Source: Davidsoniella eucalypti (taxonomy: Eukaryota > Ascomycota > Sordariomycetes > Microascales > Ceratocystidaceae). From it: DNA of 15,517 bases. The stretch covers positions 1-15,517 of the forward strand of contig RMBW01000282.1 in the NCBI GenBank assembly GCA_004009845.1. The letters run 5' to 3'. Under the pieces are notes generated by a model. That model was not told the origin of the DNA, searched no databases, and worked only from the letters and a program-made list of their open reading frames with translations. The translations under genes and the position numbers were made by a program. Of this stretch, positions 1 to 8,191 are shown piece by piece; position 1 is the first letter of the stretch; the number at the start of each line of letters is the position of its first letter.

Positions 1-720
1 ATATTAATAGCTAAACATTATAGAAGAAGATGGTGGAAGATAACATTTTGAAACATGAAAAAATCTAGTAATAGTAATGGCAAGGGACTTCGGCCTTGCC
101 AGCTTCCTTAGCACGCAAATTAACCTGCTTCACATGGACAATCTTCTCCTTAGAGAGGTACGTATTTAGTCCTTGAGTGTTATCGGCGTCAGATAGCAAG
201 TGATATCAGTGGCTAGATGACTTCCTAGGCTGTTCAGCCACGAATCTGAAATTCTGACTTGTCCTGATGATTAAATAACCAACGCTAGTTGCAACGCTTC
301 ATTATCACGCAGTGGTGGGAACACAAGTTAGGCTCGGAATTCGGAAGCCTCTAGCGTTGCGGAGGTGTGACTGCGAGGGAACTGTTCATGACACAAACGG
401 TTTTCACCACCTTGTCAAATAGGAAAACAAAGAAAAGATATGATTGCAGTGTGGGAGTCGGCACCCTTCAAGTTTAGAGCACATGGCTTTGGGCAACTGT
501 GGCGTGTTCTAATGGTGTACAATGTCGGCGAGTAGCTAGGGTTGGGTCTATATACAGCGGCTTCAGTCAAGGGAACTCTTGAGGCACGTTCTAAAGCATA
601 TTCCACCTAGGTATTATTCGGCGGCGTTGCGGGCGGAAACGTGCATACATTTCAGTCTGGGCACCCTAGGTATTATTCGGCGGCTGTTGACAGCTAAACA
701 CACATACAAAAGAGGGCGAG
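1..720. other. Left-edge segment, less AT-rich, no convincing gene
   Basis: This stretch is clearly less AT-rich than the following DNA; the change comes near 720-780. No long open frame is present. A minus-strand frame ending at a TAG (complement of 65-67) and open back to about 200 encodes some 46 residues rich in Lys, Ala and Val with no in-frame ATG. It could be the last exon of a gene cut by an intron, or chance. A 63-codon minus-strand frame (415-606) looks like no family I recognise. The segment also holds a 20-bp direct repeat, listed separately. It may be the remains of an older unit or the edge of the chromosome-internal region. Confidence 0.35.
606..684. repeat. Perfect 20-bp direct repeat, 59 bp apart
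   Basis: The 20-mer starting CCTAGGTATT and ending CGGCGGC occurs at 606-625 and again at 665-684 with no mismatch. The 39 bases between do not repeat. The size and spacing would suit paired protein-binding sites or the scar of a small duplication, but no adjacent gene supports either reading. Confidence 0.7.
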
Positions 721-1196
721 GGCTCCCTTCCTTACGATGGACATGTATCTAGTTTAACCGGACATGTGATTGGATAAATACATCTAGAAAAGTGGGTTTT
801 TTTCGGGATTTTGCTTACGAGTAATATGTTTGTCAGCAGAAAAAATTGGTACTAGCTCTAGGAAATAAGCCTGCCTTTTCTGATTTTTTTCACTTTAAAA
901 GAACAGTAGCAGTAATAATATTTGGTTTGAATGGTACTAAAATAATTTTACAGGGCCATACGCACTAGCAAAGGTAAGTTATAGGTGCAAGGACAAATCT
1001 TCATAGCTATAAGATTAATGAATTAAAAAAGAATTTTAAAATGATTGAAGACTTGATTTTAAAAATAACACACAGACAATTCTCTATACAATACATAGAT
1101 GCCTTGAATAAATAGGTAATTGATGATTCAATTAATGGCATAAGTCATATATTTTGCTTGTGAAAGAATAAGCGCCAAAGCTCTTCTGTTAGTACA
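720..1196. other. AT-rich subtelomeric spacer
   Basis: No open frame or RNA gene is recognisable. It holds one short copy of the hairpin mini-element (997-1030). Nothing else stands out. Confidence 0.5.
997..1030 (+). mobile_element. Hairpin mini-element, copy 1 (internally shortened)
   Basis: It starts at the family's usual first bases (ATCTTCATAGCT), lacks about 10 bases of the central stem-loop (CTATAGCTCC), then resumes with ATAAGAT, TAATGAATT and six A. Outer arms ATCTT and AAGAT are kept. I see no clear target-site duplication, so this may be an older copy. Confidence 0.6.
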
Positions 1197-1391
1197 GAAT
1201 TCACTAACCATAAAACAATGAATGCAGGGCTGTTATCTATTAAAATTGAAGGTCTTTCAATTTTTATTTATTTCATTAATATATGGAGCTATAGAGCTAT
1301 GAAGATGTTGAAAATTGAAGTTGTTTTTGCGGCTATCATGCGGTCTTTTGGAACCAATTAAACTATACTGTAAAGATAAGCATACTTGCCA
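1197..1391 (+). repeat. Subtelomeric module M1, internal copy
   Basis: It aligns in the same orientation with 8022-8191. Shared landmarks are AATTCACTA, ATAAAACAAT-AATGCAGG, TTTTTGCGGCTAT and CATACTTGCCA. Identity is high but interrupted by small indels. The main difference is a reverse-oriented mini-element present here (about 1261-1306) and absent from the other copy. Homology stops at the TGCCA at 1391. Confidence 0.75.
1261..1306 (-). mobile_element. Hairpin mini-element, copy 2 (reverse)
   Basis: Read on the minus strand it starts at 1306 with ATCTTCATAGC and ends in ATGAAATAAATAAAAA. The decamer AAAATTGAAG lies on both sides (1242-1251 and 1311-1320) and may be a decayed target-site duplication, although 9 bases separate the left copy from the tail. 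The paralogous module at 8022-8191 lacks the insertion. Confidence 0.7.
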
Positions 1392-1652
1392 GTGTTTCTT
1401 GTCAATTCTAGAAATAAAAAAGGCAATAGAACAACATAAAATATCAAGGTAACGAAAAGAGTAATGTGATATGAATAGACTACTTTTTATCAGGAGTACA
1501 GGGCAACAACTGCTTGGTATCATTTGTAATAATGATAGATATAAATATAGACAATATCGTAAGTGAAGGCAAAGGTGGATAGTTTGAGTTTGTAAGAGTG
1601 TAAGTAATTTTTAAGGCTGCAAGCATTCCAGAAGAGGACATTAGTAGGTTTT

Positions 1653-1729
1653 AAGAAACGCTACAATCTTCATAGCTCTATAGCTCCATAAGATAAATGA
1701 ATTAAAAAAAAAAAAAAAGAAACGCTACA
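1653..1729 (+). repeat. 13-bp target-site duplication around mini-element copy 3
   Basis: AAGAAACGCTACA occurs at 1653-1665 and 1717-1729, directly flanking the insertion. The telomere-proximal module has one corresponding site, AAGAAATGCTATA (14947-14959), followed by the same downstream sequence. This is the classic filled-site and empty-site relation of target-primed retroposition. Confidence 0.9.
1666..1716 (+). mobile_element. Hairpin mini-element, copy 3 (perfect TSD)
   Basis: About 37 bases of unique sequence plus an A-run. It matches the LINE 3' end (from 7101) base for base through the stem-loop and the ATGAATT motif. It begins at ATCTTCATAG, the first base after the target-site duplication. 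The perfect TSD and long A-tail suggest a young insertion. Confidence 0.9.
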
Positions 1730-1776
1730 GGGTTGAATTAGTGTCGACAGATTTAGAAATAAGGTCTATAAATAAC

Positions 1777-1829
1777 ATGTTTATAGCTCTATAGCTCCGT
1801 AAGATTACTGAATTTTTTTAAAAAAAAAG
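1777..1829 (+). mobile_element. Hairpin mini-element, copy 4 (ancestral to M2 duplication)
   Basis: It is a diverged copy (ATGTTTATAGCTCT..., CCGTAAGATTACTGAATT, then T and A runs). The same element sits at the same place in the telomere-proximal module (15021-15073), so it inserted before M2 was duplicated. No TSD is recognisable. Confidence 0.75.
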
Positions 1830-2078
1830 ATTTAAAATATAACCTAAAAGATTTAAATTAAAAATCAAGTTGATTGCATGCAGAAATTCACTCGTAGAAT
1901 ACTAAATATTTCTTGGGAGTTCTACAATATAAAGCAAGTATCTAGGTACAATATAGAAAGATAGTCAACAAATTTGAAAAGGATAGTTAGCCAAACAAGA
2001 TAATATAACAAGTAGATTTAATGGATATTACTGGGAATTATAGCACAATAGCGACAGACACTAACTTGATATGTATTT

Positions 2079-2526
2079 CAGTTAGGTTCTTTAGTTGTAA
2101 GAAGAACCACAAGACTAACATGGCAGCAGTTCAAATTATCAACAACTTTAGGTACTTATACCATTACAATAGCATGACATTAGGTGGTTGGGATTTAGAG
2201 CTTACATGATTGATAAAACAACAAGTGTAGTGGTAGCAACTGGCACAGTTGGCATTTTAATACTGAACTTACATAGCAATCACTTTCTGTAGTATCTGCA
2301 GGATATATTGTTCACTGAATGATTCCCGACTTATAATGCAAGTTAATATCGTCGCTAAAACACATGAGCAAAGACCAAGTTTGTTTAGAAGAAGTTCTAC
2401 ATAGTCATGAGTAAGAAGAATGGTAGTAGTATAATCAGCAATGATCAAGGACTTACAGTAAGTTATGTACGTAGTTCTAAAGGAATGTTTCATTGCAAGG
2501 GAAATGTAATAAGACGTATATAAATT
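2079..2526. other. AT-rich spacer between M2 and the LINE
   Basis: No gene is supported. The short open frames on either strand (62 and 95 codons) have the composition of random AT-rich sequence and no recognisable motif. I see no mini-element here. Confidence 0.5.
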
Positions 2527-2538
2527 ATGTAAGAATAC
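2527..2538 (+). repeat. LINE target-site duplication, left copy
   Basis: ATGTAAGAATAC immediately precedes the LINE and is repeated exactly at 7151-7162 after its A-tail. Confidence 0.9.
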
Positions 2539-2662
2539 CAAGAGCTCAGCACTCAAAAAAGACCAAAAAAGCAGCGAAAATTAATACAATTTTGCTCGAA
2601 TCCATCTCAAAACACGTTTAAAATACTTAACTCATCTCTACGAATCTATTAATACCAGTTGC
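2539..2662 (+). promoter_or_regulatory. LINE 5' leader, probable internal promoter
   Basis: There are 124 bases between the left TSD and the ORF1 start, rich in A and C and low in G. In autonomous LINEs this region carries an internal promoter because transcription must start at the first base. No specific motif is recognised, so the promoter role rests on position only. Confidence 0.4.
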
Positions 2663-3373
2663 ATGATGGCGCACGCCATGCGCGATGCATTAAGGGCGAT
2701 TGAAGCCTCGAAAGACGGCGAAAGCCCAACGGTCACCCCCACTGAATCAATCAGCCTCGTACCAACACACATGGACGACAGCGAAATGACCGACGAAATC
2801 AACACCACCATCAACAAAAAAAACAAAAACAACAAAAACAAACGCCGCATCGAGGAGATCGAGCTACCAAGCTCTGTTCAGACTACACAGAGCACCAACA
2901 AGCTTCTGCTTATCGGTGGTGGCAAGATTCCCTCCCCCAAGCACATCCGTGACTTGGTTAACTGCAATGGAGAAATGAAGGCCATTGAGGTGAGGCTGAC
3001 CTCGAAGAATAACATCAGCATCACATGCAGCAGCACCTCCGCGAAGGCCAGCCTCCTCAAAACTAAGGACAGCTGGATGGCACGCCTCCGGCCTTTGGGC
3101 TGGAAGGACTGCATCGAGCCTGAAAACTGGCAACGCCTTGTGATGCACGGGATGCGTCTCGAAGAGATCGATAACTTTGCTGAAGAATTCTACGACAGCA
3201 ATGGCATCGAGGCCCTCCCGAGAGTGCGCATACTACGCAAACCTCGCCCAGGACAGACGGTCGGATCCGTCGTGTTTACTGTCCTGAACCAGGCAAGTGC
3301 GTCTGCTTGTCTCAACAAGCAGATGTTCTTTGTTGCGCAAAAAGTCAAGATTGTTAAGTATTTTTATGATTAG
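2663..3373 (+). CDS. LINE ORF1, RNA-binding gag-like protein lacking zinc knuckles
   Basis: 236 residues. LINE ORF1 proteins coat the element RNA and escort it to the target. The N-terminal quarter is polar and acidic; a Lys/Asn-rich tract (about residues 50-67, NKKNKNNKNKRR) follows. The rest (about 95-236) resembles the folded RRM-like part of fungal LINE gag proteins, with WMARLRPLG, VMHGMRLEEID and a C-terminal SACLNKQMFFVAQKVKIVKY segment. In relatives this last segment is normally followed by CCHC zinc knuckles; here the frame stops four residues later and no CCHC is present. Two adjacent ATGs (2663, 2666) are possible starts; I take the first. The stop overlaps the ORF2 start by 8 bases (ATG at 3366, TAG at 3371), which suits termination-reinitiation. 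Confidence 0.8.
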   Translation: MMAHAMRDALRAIEASKDGESPTVTPTESISLVPTHMDDSEMTDEINTTINKKNKNNKNKRRIEEIELPSSVQTTQSTNKLLLIGGGKIPSPKHIRDLVNCNGEMKAIEVRLTSKNNISITCSSTSAKASLLKTKDSWMARLRPLGWKDCIEPENWQRLVMHGMRLEEIDNFAEEFYDSNGIEALPRVRILRKPRPGQTVGSVVFTVLNQASASACLNKQMFFVAQKVKIVKYFYD

Positions 3374-4094
3374 AAAACTCACGATCTTTCAGCATAACCA
3401 GGGAAAGCGTAAAGGCATTTTGGACCATCTCTTTGGATTAGCAATAACGCAGAGAGTGGAGATATTGTGCATTCAAGAACCCTGGGTATGGAAAAAAGAA
3501 GGCAAATGGATTTTCCAGGACCACCAAAACTTTCACACCGTCAAACCAGCTTTATCTCTGCTAACAAGACCAAGGGTCGTGACCTATATCCAAAAGGACA
3601 TTGACTTCACAATAGAAAAGCCTCTCGACATCGCAAGCAGCGATATTCAATGCATAAGACTTCATATAGACGCGCAACCATTATTGGTCAACCTCTACAA
3701 CCATCCGACCCAACCCCTTTTACAGCACCCGCTTGTCCAGCAATGGCAGGTTGGGAGTGGCATCATAGTCGGGGACTTCAACACTCATCATCCATGGTGG
3801 TCTGTGAACTGTGAGCAATCACAGCATGCAGATGAAGTCGTTGGTTGGTTGCAGAGGAACAATGCGGACTTGGTGGTGGATCCCGAGAATGCTCTGGTCA
3901 ACAGAGGCACTTTCTTCACCACCAGGTCGCAGAAAATATCAATCATCGATCTCGCCTTCCTCACCGGGCAGATGAAGCAAACGAAAACTAGTTGGACGTG
4001 TGAAGGTCTCCACGGTTCGGATCACCAGTGCATTAAATTGCAGTTCCACGACGCCCGAAAAAACGAAAAAGAGACAGAAAAAAAATATATATAA
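3366..4094 (+). pseudogene. LINE ORF2 part 1: apurinic-like endonuclease
   Basis: About 242 residues from the ATG at 3366, which overlaps the end of ORF1; the same frame is open further upstream but only inside ORF1. It is the EEP/APE-type nuclease that nicks the target and primes reverse transcription. Visible motifs in order: IQEPW (Glu codon at 3477), GDFNTHHPWW (Asp at 3774), IIDLAF (Asp at 3948) and GSDH (Asp 4020, His 4023). All catalytic blocks of the family are present, so this domain looks intact. The frame runs into a stop at 4092-4094 after an A-run (4078-4085). RT sequence resumes downstream in another frame, so ORF2 is broken here, either truly or by miscounted homopolymers. Confidence 0.88.
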
Positions 4095-4159
4095 CTTGAA
4101 AAAAAACGGACTGGAAACAGTTCAGAGAGAGCCTCAAAAAAAGGAGGCATAAGTATTAG

Positions 4160-6151
4160 AAAATCTCAAAAAAAAGAGATACTCGACCGGATCTGGCAGC
4201 CATTCTGACCGCCGCCATCCAGGATACCTGCGCAGAGGTGATGCCGAAGGCTCGCATCTGCCCCCGGAGTAAGCCTTGGTGGAACGACGAACTCAAGCTA
4301 TTGAGGAAGTCCTTCCTGAGGGCTGAACGACATTGGAAGAAGGATAAGATCTGTCACACGGAGTACAAAGAAAAACGAAACAGGTACTTCCATGCCATTA
4401 TCAAAACCAAAACTAACTATTTCAACTCTTTCTTAGAGCAAGCAACCGGTGACGAAGTCTTCACTGCTATGAGATACACGAAACCCACAACCGACTCGTA
4501 TATACAACCACTCGAGGAAAATGGTGTCAAGGCTGAGTCTTTCGACGACCAAGCTAAGATGCTACTGAATCTTGTGGGCGGCGAAAAAGGTGAGTCCCTT
4601 GAGGACGAAGACACTCTACCCATCCCACATCACGAGAACTCGAAATGGCCTTGGTCTAACATCTCTACCATTGAGATTGAAAGAGCTATCATGACCTCAA
4701 ACCCTAAGAAGTCTGCTGGACCAGATGGGATTAATTTCCAAATGATCCAAAATGCGTATAGGGCCATCCCCGAGGTCTTCCACTATGTCTACACGGAGCT
4801 ATTCACTAAAGGACAGTGTCCTAAGTTGTGGCGCCAGGGCATTGGAGTGATATTGAAAAAACCCAACAAGCCAGACTATTCCCGTATCAAGGCATATCGG
4901 ATTATCACGCTGCTGAACTGCTTAGGTAAAGTATTGGAACGAATTTTTGCACAGAGACTTGGTTTCTTGGCTGCAACAAAGGACGACCTGCTTCACCCAA
5001 CACAGTTTGGCGGACGGAAACAACGATCGACGATCGATGCAGCAATGGTTCTCATGGACCAAGTCAAGTCATGGAAAGAACAGGGCCTGAAATCGAGTAT
5101 TGCACTACTTGATATCAAAGGCGCTTTCGACCATGTTAATAGGGATACCCTACTGTGGCACTGCAGAGATCTAGGTCTTCCGAATAACTGCACCCAATGG
5201 ATTGCAGCCTTCCTTCAAAAGAGGAAGGTCCAGATATGTTTTGATGGCAAACGAACAAACTTCTATACCATTGACCAGGGCATACCGCAAGGCAGCCCGA
5301 TCTCCCCTATTCTGTTCTTGATTTATTCGAGACTTATACACATAAATATCCCCAAATCCATCCAAGTTCATGGCATTCAGCTCTCATACATTGATGATAT
5401 TCTGATTACGGTAGCTTCAAAAAGCTTTGCGAGAAATTGCAGAGCTCTAGAGGCTATCGTTGAAGATCTCACCAGGCAAGCCGACGATAGTTCCGTCGAA
5501 TTTGAGAGTTCCAAGACTGAGCTTCTGCATTTAACAAGGAGTAAAGCAGCAAGCAACGAACACATAGACGTCCTAGGGACGACAATCCACCCGTCAGAGA
5601 AGATCAAATGGCTAGGAATCTGGCTAGACTGTCAGCTGAATTACAGCGTGCATGTCCAAGACAGAGCCCTGAAAGCGACCAGAACCCTAATGGGAATTCA
5701 ACGGATTTCGCGAAAGTATAGCGGCCTAAGTTCGAAAGCAACTAGAAATCTGTACCAAGCTGTAATTAGGCCTATCATGGAATATGGTTCGACTCTCTGG
5801 TGGACAAAAATGAAACCCATCTCCCGCAAGAATCATCTTGAAAAAGTACAAAGTTTGGCGATTTCCATGATGCTGGGCACCTACAAACAGGCTCCGAAAA
5901 GAGCTTGTGAAATAGAGGCAGGCATCAAACCGGTTGAAATCGATTTGGAATGGAATAACCTCAAGTACGGAACAAGAATACTAAAATTCCCCAAGCACCA
6001 CACAAATACCAAAAGTCAAAAAAGAAGAAGCAAAGGAAATCCACCTGGCAACCCTAGAAAATCTATGGTTAGGAGAAGCCTATTGTTTGTATACCGACGG
6101 GTCTATGGAAGGAGAAAAATCCTCCTACGCCTTTGCCGACATAGACAATAA
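4160..6151 (+). pseudogene. LINE ORF2 part 2: reverse transcriptase
   Basis: This frame opens after a stop at 4157-4159. Coding similarity starts about 4202 with LTAAIQDTCAEVMP and runs to about 5996; the last 50 codons are out-of-frame read-through. RT landmarks: WWNDEL (4277 on), SAGPDGI, the fingers motif YRIITLLNCLGKVLE, FGGRKQRSTIDA, DIKGAFD (first Asp codon 5111), GIPQGSPISPILF and the active-site YIDD (5387-5398). Fungal LINE RTs often have a residue other than Ala in the second position of this box, so I do not read Ile as a defect. The thumb ends with the usual VIRPIMEYGSTLW block. It lies in frame with neither the endonuclease upstream nor the RNase H downstream, so at least two net shifts separate the three parts. 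Confidence 0.9.
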
Positions 6152-6998
6152 AACGGTACGGTTTCAAGAGGCAAAAGCCTTAGGGCCTTACACTGAGGTT
6201 GCAGACTGCGAAAGCTATGCAATATACAGAGCCCTCTGCTACGTTCGAAAGCTGCCAATAAGGAAAAGAGTCCTGATCTTTGTCGACAGCCAAGCTGCCA
6301 TCCAAAGAGTACGGAAGCCTGGAATATTCACGAATCTTATAGAGAAGCTAAACCTACAAGACCTAGACACTAGTATAGAAATACACTGGTGCCCAGGCCA
6401 TGTCGGGATAGAAGGAAATGAGATAGTGGATAAGCTTGCAAAGGAGGCTCTTGAAAAAAGAGTATGCATCTCTATTGCAACCACTGGGTACATCAAGAAA
6501 AAAATCAAGGAGAACATCTTCAAACTCTGGGACACACTGATCAACCGTGATATCGACAAACTTGGGAATCACTATCGGTCTCTCGGGAAGACAGGAGTGA
6601 GTGATCTGAAACCGATTGAAGGCAAGAAGAGGCTGACAACAACCTACTATCAACTTCTAACGGGAAAGGGCGCTTACCTGCCATACCTAAAGTCCATAGG
6701 CAAGGTATCGAACAACATGTGCCGACATTGTCAGCGGGCTATCGAAACTATTCAGCACTTGGTGTTGGAATGTGATAAGTGGCTTGTGCAAAGACAAGAG
6801 TTGAAAGAGGGATGTGATGGTGAGATAAAAATGAAAGATATATTTAGTAGGGCGAAGCACCAGCAAGCACTGTTAATATTCCTCAAAAAAACAGGAATAG
6901 GTGGAAGAGACTGGGGAAAAGTTGAGGAAGTGACTAACGAGGGTATTGCAAAGGAGGGCGGACCAGTCGCACTTCGAGATGATGAGTGGTGCTGTTGA
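5997..6998 (+). pseudogene. LINE ORF2 part 3: RNase H and CCHC finger
   Basis: Homologous sequence picks up in this frame close to where the RT frame is lost (about 5995-6003). RNase H removes template RNA after first-strand synthesis. The catalytic set is complete: YTDGS (Asp 6096), DCESYA (Glu 6210), VDSQAA (Asp 6285) and WCPGHVGIEGNEIVDKLAKEA (Asp 6429). Downstream, MCRHC...HLVLEC (first Cys 6720) forms the C-x2-C-x8-H-x4-C finger usual after RNase H in these LINEs. The stop is TGA at 6996-6998, about 100 bases before the 3' stem-loop. The part has no start codon of its own at the true beginning, so it depended on the upstream frame. Confidence 0.88.
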
Positions 6999-7100
6999 GA
7001 GTCTTGGTGTGTTTGATTTTCTTTGATTTTGCGTTACGTTTCTACTTGTTTTCTGTAATGTTTTGTTGTTGGTATTGATTTATTCGTTGTTTCCTTTAAA
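6999..7100 (+). other. LINE 3' UTR upstream of the stem-loop
   Basis: T- and G-rich sequence between the ORF2 stop and the hairpin. It is absent from all the solo mini-elements, which start at 7101-equivalent or within two bases of it. Confidence 0.7.
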
Positions 7101-7148
7101 ATCTTCATAGCTCTATAGCTCCATAAGATAAATGAATTAAAAAAAAAA
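7101..7148 (+). repeat. LINE 3' terminal stem-loop and A-tail (mini-element copy 5)
   Basis: 7101-7129 can fold as ATCTT/AAGAT (5 bp), one bulged C, AT/AT (2 bp), bulged CC, then AGCT/AGCT (4 bp) with a CTAT loop. AAATGAATT and eight A follow. In LINEs of the stringent type, the RT recognises a 3' stem-loop in its own RNA. The same sequence occurs alone at several places in this window, which points to that role. Confidence 0.8.
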
Positions 7149-7150
7149 CA

Positions 7151-7162
7151 ATGTAAGAATAC
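7151..7162 (+). repeat. LINE target-site duplication, right copy
   Basis: ATGTAAGAATAC is identical to 2527-2538 and follows the A-tail (eight A, then CA). It fixes the 3' boundary of the LINE. Confidence 0.9.
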
Positions 7163-8021
7163 AGGAGATGGTAAAACTACTAATGTAATATTAGCATTTA
7201 GGTTAAAGATCGTAGAGGCCAAACATCAGCAATAGGTTGTTAGAAACGATTTAACAGACGATGGATTGTGTTATTGAATATAAAGATAAGAGTTTATTCG
7301 TTAATCAACATAGAAAGAAAAAGAAATTTAATTCATCAATCTTATAGAGCTATAGAGCTATGAAGATGTACATAGTAAGAGTTAAATAAGTCACAACTGC
7401 AAACTAGGCGATTGGGAAATGAATAATTAGTGACTGATATATAGTTCTTTAGACAAGATTTTAAATGAAGAACAAGTGTTATTTAATTATAGAAAATGAA
7501 GGTAGTAGAATTATATTTTAATTACGTAATGTCATATTAGCAACTAGATGAGACATTTGGTAGTAATTCGATAAGTGAGATCGGAAAATAGGATATTATT
7601 GTAAGGGTTAGAAGGGTTATTGAGACGTAGAAGTATAAACAAAGATTAAAAACTCAAAACAAGGAAAACGATTACTGGTTAACAGAAATTGCTTTTGTGT
7701 AAGAAATAAACAGTGTATGCTATAATTAAATTATAATGAGAACTTGGGAGGGTAAATTCATATAACGTCTTAAAGTAGATCTGAACTTTCGTGTACATTG
7801 AAATGAGCATTTAATGGAAATGTAGTCACTAGATTTTACATAACTTGAAGGTGGATGTGGTATAAGTTGAAATATGACAGAAAGATTTATATATAGGTAA
7901 AGTTTCACATTTACTTTTGTAAAACTAGTAGTAGAATAATTAGCGATTTCTAGTGAAGAGATTGTCAGTCACATAAGATCGAAAGCTAAGTAATAGAACA
8001 ATGTATTGTATCTATGCGTAC
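7163..8021. other. AT-rich subtelomeric spacer
   Basis: No gene is supported. It continues the sequence interrupted by the LINE. It contains one reverse mini-element (7328-7367). TTAG/GGTTA fragments near 7602-7620 are too few and irregular to be interstitial telomere repeats. Confidence 0.5.
7328..7367 (-). mobile_element. Hairpin mini-element, copy 6 (reverse)
   Basis: On the minus strand it starts at 7367 with ATCTTCATAGCTCTATAG, continues to ATAAGATTGATGAATTAAA and has almost no A-tail left. ACATAGAAAG (7308-7317) and ACATAGTAAG (7370-7379) flank it with one mismatch and may be a decayed target-site duplication. Confidence 0.75.
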
Positions 8022-8191
8022 ATAATTCACTATGTATTCTCCGCTGTTGCTCAAGGGATAAAACAATAAATGCAGGACTGTTATTTATTTAAATTGGATT
8101 GGTTTTAGTACGAATGAAGTTCGCTGTTTTTGCGGCTATGATGGGTTTTTAGGGACTAATCACTATACTTTAACGATAACCATACTTGCCA
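8022..8191 (+). repeat. Subtelomeric module M1, telomere-proximal copy
   Basis: It aligns with 1197-1391 in the same orientation and lacks the mini-element there, so it shows an unoccupied site. It carries about 20 extra bases (8031-8055) that the internal copy lacks. Similarity ends at CATACTTGCCA, next to a 7-bp-arm palindrome. Confidence 0.75.

Larger units (their letters stand above)
1411..2078 (+). repeat. Subtelomeric module M2, internal copy
   Basis: It aligns in the same orientation over most of its length with 14641-15335 beside the telomere. Shared blocks include GGCAATAGAACAACAT, GAGTAATGTGATATGAA, CTTGGTATCATTTGTAATAA and TAGCCAAACAAGATAATA. The copies differ by scattered substitutions and indels. 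A mini-element with perfect target-site duplication (1666-1716) is found only here; another (1777-1829) is shared by both. No coding capacity is visible. Confidence 0.85.
2539..7150 (+). mobile_element. Non-LTR retrotransposon (LINE), full length with TSD
   Basis: About 4.6 kb, bounded by a perfect 12-bp target-site duplication. Order: short 5' leader, ORF1, ORF2 with apurinic-type endonuclease, reverse transcriptase, RNase H and a C-x2-C-x8-H-x4-C finger, 3' UTR, then a stem-loop and A-tail. The layout fits the Tad1-like group of fungal LINEs, which carry RNase H. A leader upstream of ORF1 and a direct TSD argue that this copy is not 5' truncated. ORF2 is split by frameshifts, so the copy is probably not autonomous as read, although several breaks lie in A-runs where sequencing errors are common. 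It is less AT-rich than the DNA it sits in, consistent with recent arrival. Confidence 0.93.

Noticed and set aside
1257..1523. Minus-strand frame of 88 codons
   Set aside because: It spans the end of module M1, a mini-element and the start of M2, and the paralogous copies do not keep it open.
1777..1829. Mini-element copies as miniature DNA transposons (MITEs)
   Set aside because: The TSDs are 12-13 bp rather than a short fixed length, there is an A-tail, and the internal arms are not terminal inverted repeats of the whole element.
2269..2556. Minus-strand frame of 95 codons with hydrophobic segments
   Set aside because: It is composed of common AT-rich codons, runs into the start of the LINE and shows no family motif.
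2638..3148. Minus-strand frames opposite LINE ORF1
   Set aside because: They are mirror frames of a well-supported coding region with no motifs of their own.
5387..5398. YIDD instead of the more familiar Y/FADD as a defective RT active site
   Set aside because: Both Asp residues are present, and fungal LINE RTs often vary at the second position.
7600..7622. GGGTTAG-like fragments that might be interstitial telomere repeats
   Set aside because: Only two imperfect units in AT-rich DNA; chance is enough. The same holds for TTTAGGGTTAAG near 14480.
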